Positions 50,501-62,681 of a stretch of 64,000 bases of DNA are shown here, in pieces. The DNA is from Sipunculus nudus. Its lineage: Eukaryota > Annelida > Sipuncula > Golfingiida > Sipunculidae. Position 1 is the stretch's first letter; each line of letters opens with the position of its first letter. The notes beneath the pieces are model-generated. The model had not been told where the DNA came from, ran no database searches, and saw only the letters and a program-made list of their open reading frames with translations. The translations under genes and the position numbers were made by a program. Location: contig CM049313.1 in NCBI GenBank assembly GCA_026874595.1, positions 53,840,659 through 53,904,658 of the forward strand. The letters are read 5' to 3'.

Positions 50501-50832
50501 AAAAAAAATTCACATTGACATGCTTAATTTTGATTTGTTCATCCTTCTGACCAAGCTTTCAATTGAAACCTGATCCTTAATATTTGATCTTATTTCATAA
50601 TGTCCTCCATTGTGGTACTATGGCATATTTTATGGAGAAAATTGAGCTTTAGTATAGTTTTATTAGGAAGTGCATTGGCCACATTTAATGTTCTCTTCTA
50701 AAATAAATAACATTCACTGAAAACTTTCAATATTGTCCACAACTTTAATATCATCCATAAAAAAATTTCATTTACTTTACACTTTACTTACCTAGTACCT
50801 ACAAAACTAATATTAAATGGTATGTAGATGAT
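47563..50832 (+). other. Intronic sequence, nothing recognised
   Basis: AT-rich intron without repeats that I could match elsewhere in the window. Short ORFs at 48439 and 49032 have no recognisable motif. Confidence 0.5.
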
Positions 50833-52408
50833 TAGGTCCCTGCTTGACAAGCGGTACCCTATAGTGATCACTGTGTCAGTCTGTCCTTCCGTCAGTGACA
50901 CTTTCTTTCATGCATGATAACTCAACAACAACACACTGCAGCTTTCCCAAATTCACAGGGGTGATTGATACCTATGAGGGCTCCAGACCTATCAAATTTC
51001 AGACATGTCGGAATTCCAATATGGCTGCCACAGCCTAATTGCTGATTTTCTTTCGCACGCAATAACTCAACAACAACATACTGCAGCTTTCCCAAATTCG
51101 CATGGATGATAGATACCTATGAGGGCTCCATACCTGTAGAATTAAAGACCTGTTGGAATCCAATATGGCCGCTACAGCCCAATTGCTGATTTTCTTTCGC
51201 ATGCAATAACTCAACAACAACATACTGCAGCTTTCCCAAATTCACAGGGATCATTGGTGCCTATGAGGGCTCCTGGCCTGTTGAATTACAGACCTGTTGG
51301 AATTCAAATATGGCCACCAAAGCCCGATTGCTGATTTTCTTTCACATGCAATAACTCAACAACAACATACTGCAGCTTTCCCAAGTTCACAGGGATGATT
51401 GGTACCTATGAGGGCTCCAGACCTATCGAATTACAGACATGTAGGAATTACAATATGGCTGCCACAGCCAAATCGCTGATTTTCTTTTGTGCAAAATAAC
51501 TCAACAACAACATACTGCAGCTTTCCCAAATTCACAGGGATGATTGGTACCTATAAGGGCTCCTGGCCTGTTGAATTACACACCTGTCAGAAATCCAATA
51601 TGGCTGCCACAGCCCAATAACTGATTTTCTTTCACACGCAATAACTCCACAACAACATACTGCAGCTTTCCCAAGTTCACAGGGAGGATTCGTACCTATT
51701 AGGGCTACAGACCTATCGAATAACAGACATGTCGAAATTCCAATATGGCTGCCACAGCCCAATTGCTGAGTTTCTTTCGCGTGTGATTACTCAACAACAA
51801 CATACTGCAGCTTTCCCAAATTCACAGGGATGGTTGGTACCTATGAGGGCTCGACTCTTATTGAATTACAGACCTGTCGGAATTCATTATGGCTGCCGCA
51901 GCACGATCGCTGATTTTTTTTGTTGCACGATAACTCAAAAACAACATACTGCAGCTTTCCCAAATTCATGGGGATGGTTGGTACCTATGATGGCTCCAGA
52001 TCTATTGAATTACAGACCTATTGGAATTCCAATATGGCCACCACAGCCAGATCGCTGATTTTCTTTCCAATGCGATAACTCAACATCAACCTACTGCAGC
52101 TTTCCCAATTTCACAGGGATCATTGGTGCCTATGAGGGCTCCAGACCTATTGAATCACAGACTTGCTCAAAATCAAATATGGCTAACAGACTACATTCGG
52201 TGATTTTCTGTTGCACACATTATTTCAGACATATCTTCTTTAATAGCATTTGATCCAGTAGGTTTTTCTTCCTCATGCATATGGATAAAAACCTGTTTCT
52301 GTTTGTCATATTTTTCAAATTTGATTAAATTTTTCACCCATATGTAAACTAGTCCAGCACTAGCAGAAATGCTGGGCCCTCCGAGGACCATTGTCTGACC
52401 ACATTTAG
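50833..52408 (+). mobile_element. HL-F copy 2: element of about 145-bp cores in NKCC intron
   Basis: Head TAGGTCCCTGCTTG A CAAGCGGTACCCTA forms an imperfect hairpin, followed by GTCTGTCCTTCCGTCAGTGA. About nine units of about 145 bp follow (starts near 50956, 51101, 51246, 51390, 51535, 51680, 51825, 51970 and 52115) with the same motifs as the copy at 10530-11889. The shared 3' segment has ACTAGTCCAGC, a GGGCCCTCCGAGGACC hairpin, and a tail ending TTAG at 52408 before TT. Confidence 0.78.
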
Positions 52409-53261
52409 TTTATTTTAAAATAAATGGCACATATATTTATACTGCATGGTATTCATGAGACAAATTTAATCCTATAGAAAGTACTGGTAAATGTTTCGCT
52501 GCTTTCACAAAGAGCAGGAACAGCAAGTGTAGTTCCACTACCAAGTAAATACCTGGCCCATCCTGTGATACAACACTATAAAAACTGTCACAGGACTACT
52601 CACACAGCTGTTTGAGTGACTTCATTAAGGAATTTCCCTAGTAGGAAGGGGAGGTGTACAGAGTTCGATAAGTTTATTTAAATATTTATATTTAGGTGGA
52701 CCTACTAGGGTCCCCTGGAGTGCAAAACATTGATAAAAAAACTTTTTTTTAAATTTTTTTCATATTCATCTTCTGTATATTTTGTTACATTTGATCTTCA
52801 ATATATTTGGGCACAATATTAGTCCCAGGTGTAGGATTTGCACCTGATATTTATTTATATTTATTTTTGACCTCACTCCTAAGGTTATACACTCAATAGC
52901 CAATTCCCCGTTATCACTCAGTTGCATTCCATGGGGGAGGCTTTCAGTGATGGCTGGGCCATTGCATTCATCTACTTATATTTTAGTTTATCAGAATTAG
53001 CTATGTTATTAGTAATTGCGAAGTTATATTATTTGATAAGTGATCAAGATAAATTCTTTTAGTAGAAAAATGTGTCAGCTCTAGAGTGTAATAGTTTCTT
53101 CATAATTCCATATTGACATGTTTCACTGAAAAAAAATGAACTGCTTATACTTCTGATCATGATCATTTTAACATATATTCTCCCATCTGTGTCTACCAGA
53201 CCTACTGCAATGCAGTTATTGTCACTCTACCTTGGAAACTAACATCATGAACTGTTTGTAG

Positions 53262-53433
53262 GTAAGATGTCTCCTGAACATATGGGGTGTAATGCTGTTT
53301 TTGCGCCTGTCATGGGTGGTGGGGCAGGCTGGGATAGGTTTTGCCGTGTTAATCATTCTCTTGGCTGGCGTGGTGACCACCCTCACTTCATTGTCCATGG
53401 CGGCCATTTGCACAAACGGAGAGGTCAAAGGAG
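53262..53433 (+). CDS. SLC12A (NKCC-type) cotransporter, TM1-TM2 exon
   Basis: 172 nt, phase 0 in and phase 1 out, between TTTGTAG and GTTGGT. It begins [18 protein letters not shown] (TM1; the Asn-Ile of LNIWG supplies backbone ligands for K+ and ions in solved NKCC/KCC structures). It continues [20 protein letters not shown] (TM1-TM2), [20 protein letters not shown]. The GQAGIG and TNG(x)V(K/R)GGG signatures are NKCC-like. The next exon restores the frame exactly. Base composition is clearly more GC-rich than the flanking intron. Confidence 0.96.
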
Positions 53434-53864
53434 GTTGGTCAACTTTCACATTTTTGTCAGTTTCCATGTAGCAACAATATTAAAATAAACTGTTAATTTC
53501 ACTGGCAGTTATAATGTTCACAATTCAGTAGACATCTAAGTTTTAAATTATTACCTAATTAATGAAATATTTCCTGTGTATCTAAATGTTATGGTTCACA
53601 TGAAGAACATAATTAATTAATCCTTTCCTACAACAATAGCTGTATTACTGTATTACAGAATTTTACCTACTTTACCTATGAATTTATTCACAGAATTCTT
53701 TAAAAAAAATGATATGAATCCACAATTCGTTTACATCCTGTTTTGCATTAAAATGAAACTTGTTTTTTCATATATAGAATAAAAAATGATTAAATCATTC
53801 ATCATTAATTTGTATGAGATTCACTTTCTGAATTATATGCCTGTGCTTTTATTATTGCTTGCAG

Positions 53865-54004
53865 GTGGTGCTTATTACATGATTTCACGTAGTTTGGGAC
53901 CAGAGTTTGGTGGTGCTATTGGCCTTATTTTTTCCGTTGCCAATGCAGTTGCAGTTGCCATGTATGTTGTGGGCTTCTCAGAGACAATAAGAGATATTCT
54001 AAAG
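53865..54004 (+). CDS. SLC12A (NKCC-type) cotransporter, TM3 exon
   Basis: 140 nt, phase 1 in and phase 0 out (acceptor TGCTTGCAG, donor GTAACA). It encodes [16 protein letters not shown], the strongly conserved family signature, then [20 protein letters not shown] and [10 protein letters not shown]. The Tyr of AVAMYVVGF (codon 53963-53965) corresponds to the TM3 tyrosine that coordinates K+ in NKCC1 and KCCs. NCC, which does not carry K+, has His there. This supports a Na-K-2Cl rather than a Na-Cl transporter; function itself is inference. Confidence 0.96.
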
Positions 54005-55260
54005 GTAACAGTTACTGTTACTCACCTTCTTATTCATATATTGATAACATATCAGACTCAGTGGTATGGAATGAGACAGCAGGTGTTTGAATCACATATG
54101 TTTGTCAGGCAGCTGCATAAAGTCTAGTGTTGTTAAAAGTGTACTTCCCAGACCCATAGAAACATGTCCAGAAAAACAAACACTAACTTTTTATATGCCT
54201 GTCTATAATGGGACGTATTATGGTATACCTACTGTACGTCTGTTAACCTTTAGTGTTGATGCTATAACTTACTTGGGCTTTGATGGATATTCACAAAACT
54301 CACCATAGCTACTTAACAATAGATTATCTCACCTGAGTGCATATTTAATAAGGTCAGAGGTCCCTAGGCTACTTTGTGGTGTTGATGTGATTTCTTTAGA
54401 GGAATATGATGTATTTTGAAAAAACTGAAAAGAAATGTTAAACAATAAAATATCTCATCTAAGTTCAATTTCCAGCTAAAACCACACATATTAAGGAGGT
54501 CCAAGGTCACCAAACTTTGGAGGCATTATGGTGACTTACCAAAAACACTATGTTTTTTCATGAAACTCATTATACATATTAACCAGTAGAGTTCTCTCCT
54601 CAATTAAATTCAAGCAAAATTCATGCATATTTAATGAGGTCACTGATCACCACACTATGGTGGCGCCACCCAGACTTAACAAAAATCTTATGGATTTTCA
54701 TATAACTCATGATGAGCATTTATCAGTACAGTTTCTAACCTGAATTATATTCTGAGCAAATTCACGCATATTAAATGAGGTCAGAGGTCACAGAATATGC
54801 AGTGGACGTATTATGCTCCATTTGCGGTGCTCTTGTTCTTGATATGAATTGTGTAATGCAAAATGTACGCAGACTGATTTGTGCATTACCATACCATATT
54901 GTGAATAGGTTCATCTTTTAATTTGCCTGGTGATACTCAGCCCAAATATTCAAAAATTTCCACTTGGCAGTGGAAGCAGAATGCCACCTTCTGCTGAAGG
55001 TCATTTCTGTTCAAAACAACCTTTTTCCTGTTAGGCACTACAGGACGGCTCGGACTAATTGTCTTAACCGTCAAACCTTGAAATAAAAATTTGTTAAATT
55101 TCAAGCAAGCACCTGTTTACATTTCTTTTCCTATCTTTAGAATTTTTAGCACAAATGGTCTTTTCTGTTCAGAATTTGAATGCAAGCCATGATACATAAA
55201 TAGAAAATTTGCATGTATTGTGTGGTGCATTGTTTTATCATCATAAACCTTCCTTGACAG
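54005..55260 (+). other. NKCC intron holding an HL-G element
   Basis: Starts GTAACA and ends CCTTGACAG. The HL-G element at 54192-54835 makes up about half of it; no other feature seen. Confidence 0.8.
54192..54835 (+). mobile_element. HL-G: short CTTG-ending element
   Basis: Starts in a T run with TATATGCCTGTCTATAATGG, where ATAATGGGACGTATTAT is a hairpin. Three diverged cores (TTAATAAGGTCAGAGGTC / TTAAGGAGGTCCAAGGTCAC / TTTAATGAGGTCACTGATCA) follow, one with TGGTGGCGCCACC. The 3' end repeats GGACGTATTATG and ends GCGGTGCTCTTG at 54835 before TT, like the CTTG end of HL-A. Confidence 0.65.
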
Positions 55261-55371
55261 GACCATGATTGTCTGATGGTTGATGAGATCAATGACGTGA
55301 GGATAATCGGAGTCATCACTGTGATCCTGCTGTTTGGTGTAACAATGGTCGGCATGGAGTGGGAGGCGAGG
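55261..55371 (+). CDS. SLC12A (NKCC-type) cotransporter, TM4 exon
   Basis: 37 codons, phase 0 at both ends (acceptor CCTTGACAG, donor GTAAGG). The product begins DHDCLMVDEINDVRIIG and continues VITVILLFGVTMVGMEWEAR. The EINDIRIIG-like start of TM4 and the GMEWEA(R/K) end are family signatures. It corresponds to the extracellular turn after TM3, TM4 and the following cytosolic side. Confidence 0.96.
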
Positions 55372-56242
55372 GTAAGGCTGTCAACCTGTCATTTATCTTG
55401 CTCACAAATGAAGGGAAGATGGTTTTGTTTAATAAATAATTTTCATGAAAACTTTACATATTACTGTTGTCCATCCCTTCCCCTCATGGGTATAGAAGTT
55501 TAAAGGGTTCAATTTTCAACAAGGTAACTAAATACCTACATTACATTTTATTTGAGAAACAGTTATTTAAAAAATGAGAATACTGTTACAGCCTACATTA
55601 TACAACATATAAATCCAATTTATGACAGTCAAGGTAATTGGTCGCATGCAAAAACAGTACAGTTGACAACTCCTGATTGGATTTTGCCTTGTAAACACAC
55701 TAAAATATATAACCAGGTAAAACAAAGGTGGCTGCTCATGCACATCTGATCTATCAGATCATTGTAAAGAGTCAAAATAATTGTGAAATATAAAATGGAG
55801 ATTTATTGTAAAATTCTTAATTGCCATAGTTGGCAGTCACTTCCATAAATAACTTTTGAGAAAATTATTGAAAATGATAAAATTTTCAGAAAATTATTTT
55901 GAAAAAATAAACAGGTGGATACAGGTTGGTGGAACATAATATATATTTTGTGTAATCTATATTTATTTATCTGTCATGATTCTTTGTGCCACAGAGATTT
56001 AATTCAAAGAAAATAACAGTTACTGGTATATATACTGTGCATGTATTGTTCATCCAGCCGGAGATTTAGGAACATTCCTCTCATTCAACCATATCTTGTT
56101 ACAGGAGCCTGTTGTAATGACGCATCTCACTTCACATTTCAGTAAAAAGAAAAATGTATATTTCCTTATATCAATTTTTACCTAACAACAATTAGATACA
56201 AAGACCTGTTTTCACTTGAGAACCATTCTTCTGATGAGTCTC

Positions 56243-56300
<58 letters not shown>

Positions 56301-56333
56301 TATAGATATATATAGATATATAGATATAGATAT

Positions 56334-56364
<31 letters not shown>

Positions 56365-56748
56365 CTGATACAAACCTGGGGTCAATTCAAATTTTCAATT
56401 CCAATTCATTTCCATTTGACAATGAATCGGAAATGACTTCATCAATTCAGATCAATTTGATGCAGCCTATAAGCTGCAGTTCCAATTTAATTCAAATCTT
56501 TTCATTTTATTTTTTTTTTCAATTCAGTTCCAATTCATCCAATTTTCCCTTCAATTCCAATTCAATTCAGAATTGACCCAAGGTCTGGTAGGTATAAATA
56601 CAGAAATAATAAACCATTTATACATGATCTCTGTTCCTATGACCAACACCTGTTATTCTGTGCATGATTTATGTATTACCTGGTGTCTGTCTAGACTTGT
56701 ACATTGATTGTGTTATAATTTCTAATACCTTTTTTTTTTTTCATCCAG
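55372..56748 (+). other. NKCC intron with dinucleotide/tetranucleotide microsatellite
   Basis: Starts GTAAGG and ends with a long polypyrimidine tract and CATCCAG. Contains the microsatellite at 56245-56364 and, just after it, a stretch rich in CAATTC/CCAATTCA-type words (56380-56580) that looks like a degenerate short-period repeat. No gene. Confidence 0.8.
56245..56364 (+). repeat. (TA)n / (GATA)n compound microsatellite
   Basis: About 25 TA units, then mixed GATATA, then about seven GATA units ending near 56364. Confidence 0.95.
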
Positions 56749-56860
56749 GCCCAGATAGGTCTCCTCTTCATCCTCCTTATCGCAATGGTAAATTTTGTGA
56801 TCGGGTCTTTCATCCCACCAAATGCTGACAAGAGCTCCAAAGGTTTCCTAGGCTATAGTG
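56749..56860 (+). CDS. SLC12A (NKCC-type) cotransporter, TM5 exon
   Basis: 112 nt, phase 0 in and phase 1 out (donor GTAAGT). It encodes AQIGLLFILLIAMVNFVIGS (TM5) followed by FIPPNADKSSKGFLGYSG. The (I/V)G(S/T)FIP and KGF(L/F)GY pattern matches NKCC/NCC proteins at the same place. The following intron is 5.8 kb and carries an HL-A' element with a Harbinger-like insertion. Confidence 0.95.
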
Positions 56861-57478
56861 GTAAGTTTATAATGCTGAGGCACCAGTCAAACCCTGCAGC
56901 TGACTGCAGTAGGTAACCCCACTTTCTTATATCAGAGGAGTGTACAGTTTAGATATATTTTCAATATTTTAACAGTCACTGGCATCGATGAAAGTATCTC
57001 CATCTTCTCGTCTTTGGGCAGCCAGTGTCAACAATCTGCTGCACATTGGGAGACTCCAGGTGTACTGTACCATCTTTGACCAAAGATGATCTGCTACCAT
57101 AGAGTATCCACACCCCCATTATAGGGCCATCATTATGGTGGAAAAACCACACCATTTCTGGCCAGATCCTGAATGCTACATATTATATTTACAGTTGTCA
57201 TTGGGATATTTACTGGTTCTGTGGTGGTGAACTTTTGGGAAAGACAGTTTGAAGTCTCTTAGATCTAGCACAGAAGTAGATCATTACAGCAGATTACTTT
57301 GTTGAGAGATGGTAACCGTACAATTATGAAGCCATTTAAAGTATATGAGATAAATATAATAAAAGAATAATAAACAGATCTAAGGAAACTTTCTGCCAGA
57401 TGCCCTGAACTCTACAGTGAACCCATTCAGTGTGAAGGAAAGTCACCTTCCCTCCCATATAAAGCTTTATTGAGTTTT
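56861..57478 (+). other. Start of 5.8-kb NKCC intron
   Basis: The intron runs 56861-62681 (GTAAGT ... GTTTTTAG). This first part has no recognised feature; the rest is mostly the HL-A' element. Confidence 0.6.
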
Positions 57479-59146
57479 TAGCTCAGCTGACTATAAGTCA
57501 TCTAAGTTATAGTCATGGTCTGTCGTCTTTGTCCAGCCATCCATCATTTAACAAGGCACATTTTGAAACTGTTGGACCTACGAATCCAAAATTTTGCATA
57601 CAGTTAGATGTCCCCAAAATCCCCTTCCATACCGAAAAATTAGGTCACTAGGACTTCATTCCTTCGAGATATTAAGGAAAAAACCTCAATTTTCCATTAA
57701 AAACCCACTGTTACACTTCAAGGCTTCCTAATATAAAAACGACAGATCTGTCTTTGATCAGATTTCATATACATATTCCTCTATATATTTCCTATATACA
57801 TGCAAGAGATTATGTCTCTATTTTGTATTTTTTAAGTAATTGGCTGGAACATTATGCACTTTATGCAGGAAATATATTTACTCACTAAACATGACAATTT
57901 CTGAAGCTAGAAACTTATTTTCTGGGGTAAAACTTTATATATTCAAGATTCTATTTGTATAATGAAAATAAGATCTGAATGTTGACTTTTTTTTAAGTTA
58001 TTAGTTTATATAAAATCAATACCTTAAATGTTGCCCAGATTTTACAATAGCATGTTTTTTTCCTGTAACTGCTCTGGATTTAATTTTCACAGCATGTTTT
58101 CCTCATCATTTCATCTGTTAACATAAAAAATTTGAAACCAGTTGATGAAAAACTGTAGCCTTTATACAAGTTTTCAAGCACCATGTCACATATTGTATAC
58201 ATCAAGCTAGTGTTATGCAGTTTGCTAGAGCTCAGCTCCCCAGCTTCCCAGGCCAGCTCTCAATTACTAAAATTTGGCACACAGTTAAATGTCCCCGAAA
58301 TCCCCTATCATGCCAAGAATTTGGTCACTTGGACTTCATTTCTTCGAGATTTTAAGAAAAAACTTCAGTTTTCCATTAAAACCCCATTGTTAAACTTCAA
58401 GACCGCCTAATATCAAAACCACATATCATATATAATATACAAGTTCTTCTTTACATTCTCTGTGCACATGGCTAGAAATGATGTCAGTATTGCTTAATTG
58501 TTTTAAGTTATGGGCCTAAACATAATGCTCTTTGTAAAAAATCAAGAAATATATTTACTCCCTTAACATGAGAATTGATGAAGGAAGAGATTTCTTTTCA
58601 GGAATATAACATTATTTAATCAAGATTCAATTGTATATCAAAAATTAGTTCTGAATTTTTAAAATTTTATAAGTTATTACTATAAATATAAAATCAGTAC
58701 CTTTAAGTTTGCCAACTTTGACCATGGCATGTTTGTTTCCTGTAAGCACTGTTGATATATATTTCATGTCATGCACACATTAGGATTTCAGCTTGTTAGT
58801 TTTTGAAGCTGAAAGAAATAGGCCATTCATAAAAGTTTTATAAGACCTTGTCAGACCCAGGCTCTCCCTACCCCCTCTTTAGTCACCTGTATGTTGACCT
58901 TGTTGACCTTTCAGGAAATTATGCACGCTTGAGATGAGGCATACACAAGGGGGGGGGGGGTCGGAGGGGGCAGCCAGGCAGCTTATGGCTAGCCACAGTT
59001 GATCCAGGTGTCAAACCCAACTCACCAGTAGTTGTTTTGACCAACAACATAACAGTAAATTAATCAGTTTTATTGGTTTTTAAAAACAAATTTATGAAAA
59101 ATTAATAGAAAAAGAATGTGTTAGTTTGCTGAGTAACAAGAGATTA

Positions 59147-61488
59147 GGCCATCCTTAAAAATTTCTGTGTTGGGGCTAACATTGGTCCAAAAAAAGTCAT
59201 CAGGTAGGGAGGAAAAAAATATTTTTTTTAAAGGAGGATCTGGAGTTTACTACACCTTTTTTACCGGATATTAGCATATGCGAGGTTTATTTCAAATAAC
59301 ATACCCGTACTCAATTCATTCCTTGCCTCGATACCATTGAAACATGCACAACAAGGTATCTCTGAACAGATTTTGTGTTTTATTACAGGCTTAAAATCCT
59401 GTACTTGGGTTTAAAATGTTTTAGTACATGCTATGAACATGTACATGTCAAACATTCACGTATTTGAAAAGTTATCAAGTACTTTTCCAATAATGGTCAT
59501 GCATGTTATCATGGAAGCATTATAACTGATGTATATCCCATTGCACAGGTTTGCATTAGGCCGGTAAGCCTTGTTCTGGATCTCGCATGAATTTGCAGAC
59601 AATTTTATTTTGTGTTGTATGCGAGTGCCCGAATTGTAGGAATGAGTGCAGTTTGAGATTTCCTTTGCAAGTGAAGAGGTATAAGTAAGAAGGACGGTAA
59701 TAAATGAACTCTTTAGTAATGGTCAATGCCTAATAAGGTAGTAGAATATATAAAATTTTTATAAAATATATGTAAAACTGTAATTTTTGAAAGATGAAAC
59801 CATATATTGGATGTCGGTACCCTGATTAGGAATTTTATTTTTTCGGTGTTGATGTATATACAAACAAAATCTTGGTCAAGTTCGAAGATGGGTGACCTTG
59901 ACTCATTTCTCGACGTTTTAGAGCGAATCATAGAAAATAACCGGCGTGTGTTAACATTTACCATGTGAGGAGGATATCTCCAAAAGTATTCAACACAGAA
60001 ATTTCATTTCTTTGGTGCTGATACATATCAACAAAATCTCGGTCAAGTTCCAAGATGGATGACCCAAGGTCACAGAGCTTATAATAGAAAAAAACTTAGG
60101 AGCTTATTTCTAAGGAACCACTGGATAGATTGTTTTGGAATATGGAATGGTCATTGGCCTTGATGATCTCATAAGTGCTGCATGACTCAAAAAGACTGGG
60201 GCCAGACTTACAAAGTTCATACCTCTCTAGTTCCAATTCACAACTTGAACAAAAGACATATGTACAGATATATATCCATGTGAGAACAAATATTACATGA
60301 ATACTTGTTACTGTTACCACCCATAAATACTGCTCTTTTTGCTGAGGGCTTTTGTCAGCTTTTGCTGTTATTCTAGTATTTTTCTGTAATTAATGACTGA
60401 GCGAGCAATGTTGATCTCCATCTCGTCTACGTCTAAACAAGAAATGCCGTACGGTCAGGAAATATCTGTTTATTATAAAAGCTATTAATAAAATGAAATA
60501 AATTTACAAAGGCAGTTAAAATGAAACACAACCAAAAAAAATGACAGTTGCTTATATGTTATGCCTGTTCTGATCAGCTGTGGCCGGTAGAAATGATGCG
60601 TCAGACACCTCGCAAAACCCTGTCATGATCGCCACAGAACTGACGAAATCACGCAATTCTTGTAATACCAAACATCTGATATGTGGAGATCGTGCGTTAC
60701 ACATCGTCAGTTGCAGATTCCATTAAATAGGCCCGCTTCATTTGCTTGGTATAGGCCTACTCACGGTGCCACTGTGAGTGTTGATGAAAAATTATAATCA
60801 GCATAAGCGACACGATGTCGGTGAACATTTTCCCGCCAAAATAGTGATGAATGAAGTCATATGGGGTGAACTTTTACTACGGACCTCTTATTGGCTCTCT
60901 GGCTATGACGCCTGACCGCTCAGCCAATCACAAGAACGTTTGTGTGTGCCAGGCACGTGTTTATGCAAATCAACGTGTCACATGGTTTAAATGCCAACAT
61001 TGGTCAGTTGACAGTATGAATGTCGATAGAACTTTCATTTAATCAGTTAATGCGACAGCGGTAAGCTTCCGCTTTATTTGAATTCAAATAAGAACCATTT
61101 CTAATTGCTCAATTTTTTTTTCAGCCTGTTTTGCCAGAACAACAAAATTTGATGGCAGTTTCCCGGCAGTTTTTCTACTCTCGCGCATGAGTGTAGCAAT
61201 CGTTCCACGTGTGTATATATATAGGCTCAACCTGACTAATTGTTAGGGCTCAAATTAAATGATTGGCGACGTTGGGTAATACCTTTCATTATAGAAATTA
61301 AGTGCATCTAAAAATGTAATAGAAGGACTATTTTTCTAGCACATAAAGCAGATTTTTACGGGCCCAGGTGCTTGCGGCAGATCATATAAAAATATTAATT
61401 TGCAGATATGTAAAAAAAAAATTCCAGCCGCAGCCAAAAATCACGACTGGCCGGGTTAGCCCCAACACAGAACCTTTTAAGGATGGCC
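59147..61488. mobile_element. PIF/Harbinger-like element with TTA target duplication, non-autonomous
   Basis: 34-base terminal inverted repeats (59147-59180 and 61455-61488, starting GGCCATCCTTAAAA and ending GTGTTGGGGCTAAC) differ at two positions. TTA stands just outside each end (59144-59146 and 61489-61491). A 3-bp TTA/TWA duplication with repeats of this length is the pattern of PIF/Harbinger. The interior holds an HL-D remnant (59826-60376) and a CpG-rich segment (about 60400-61440), but no transposase or Myb-like ORF. It must depend on a partner element. Confidence 0.83.
59826..60376 (+). mobile_element. HL-D remnant inside the Harbinger-like element
   Basis: Homologous to 28395-28800 (CAAAATCTTGGTCAAGTTCGA, GGTGACCTTGAC, AAAAACTTAGGAGCTTATTT). 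It has the best preserved HL-D 3' end: GCTGAGGGCT (inverse of the head AGCCCTCAGC), then TTTGTCAGCTTTTGCTG and TTATTCTAG at 60376. The 5' end is missing. Confidence 0.75.
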
Positions 61489-62681
61489 TTACCTTGAAGT
61501 TACTGATGATGTAAGAATCTTATATGGAAGGATAGAATGTCATGTATTCCAAATAACACCATGCAGTCACATGGTATTTTCCAGTTCAATTTTAATGATA
61601 AAAAATATTATATTATTCATTACTAATCATTAGGGATCATATGAAGGAAATTAATGATAGACAAAGATGCAGTTGATAATATTAATCTAGATTCTTACTG
61701 TGTCTAGTGTGTAAGAATGATGTGAAAGAAGTCCAAAGAGAATATATTACATTTATTTTTTTTAAATATAAATAAATGCCATAAAACCAGGTACTTATAA
61801 TCATTATTTAAATTTTTCGAATTTTTTTATTCTGGATTCTCAACATCATTGTTTGGCTGAGACTGAATAAATATCAGACATGGTGCAAATACTTTGCAAA
61901 TGTATTTGAATACAAATATAAATATGATGTACTCCATTATAAAATTTCTTGCAAAAGAATAGGAATTCAGTCAGAGTATTTGAATACAAATGCAAATACT
62001 TTCAAAATGTATTCATGAATGCATTCATGAATATATTCTATAATATTTTTTTAATAATCATTTCAGTTATATTTTATAAAAAGAAATCATGTTTCTGTTG
62101 TTATTTTTAATTCAAATTATATTTGGCACAATAAATGTATTAAATTTAAATAAATAGTTGAACTTGTATTATATGTGCTGCCAGTGCTACTCTTTGGTAG
62201 GGATACTCTGTAATTGTTAAATAACAGTTAACTCATTTGTAAAAAGCATAATTAACATGACTGATAATGGACAGTTTTTCAAATACTTAGTAGATAAATA
62301 ATACAATGTAGATAAAGTTATAAGTCAAAATCTGTGTGACAATAGCCCTCCATTTGTAAATAATATAATTGAAATCAATCCTCTCCCCTGTCTCTAAAGA
62401 TACTATCAAAATCTTACATAAGCTAAATACCAACAACTCATGATACAGCTTATATTTATTACCACACAAAACCAGCATGTGCCTCAGTTCAAATTCATAT
62501 TTTTTGATCATATATGTAACAGCTGAGCGCCGTGACCAATGGAACCCTTGTTTGTTGTTTGCTTTCTCAAATGATTTATGTGTGACATTTGTTAATACAT
62601 TAATAAGTATCCAATTCAAAGTAATATGACACATGAAATATGATCACTGATGAACTTTATGGTCTTATGTCTTGTTTTTAG

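Larger units (their letters stand above)
40098..53261 (+). other. 13.2-kb NKCC intron
   Basis: Starts GTAAGC and ends TTTGTAG. It contains a 40-bp minisatellite, an HL-A with nested HL-B, and an HL-F array, each listed separately. The remaining stretches (41100-44150, 47563-50832, 52409-53261) show no gene or repeat that I can support. HL-type insertions in it lie in the same orientation as the gene. Confidence 0.85.
57479..62550 (+). mobile_element. HL-A' copy 2, split by a Harbinger-like element
   Basis: Head TAGCTCAGCTGACTATAAGT with mutated partner strand, short GTC-rich tract, then two units homologous to 22640-23960 (shared GTTTTAAGTTATG, AGCACCATGTCACATATTG, TTTGCTAGAGCTCAGCTCCC). The body is interrupted at 59147-61488. 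The 3' end is CAGCTGAGCGCCGTGACC then AATGGAACCCTTG at 62550 before TTT. More diverged than the copy at 22546. The stretch 61492-62515 is too degraded to assign with confidence. Confidence 0.6.

Noticed and set aside
54012-54127. Extension of the TM3 exon past 54004 in the same frame
   Set aside because: The frame stays open by chance, but the next residues do not resemble the family, and the donor GTAACA plus the 55261 exon give an exact family match.
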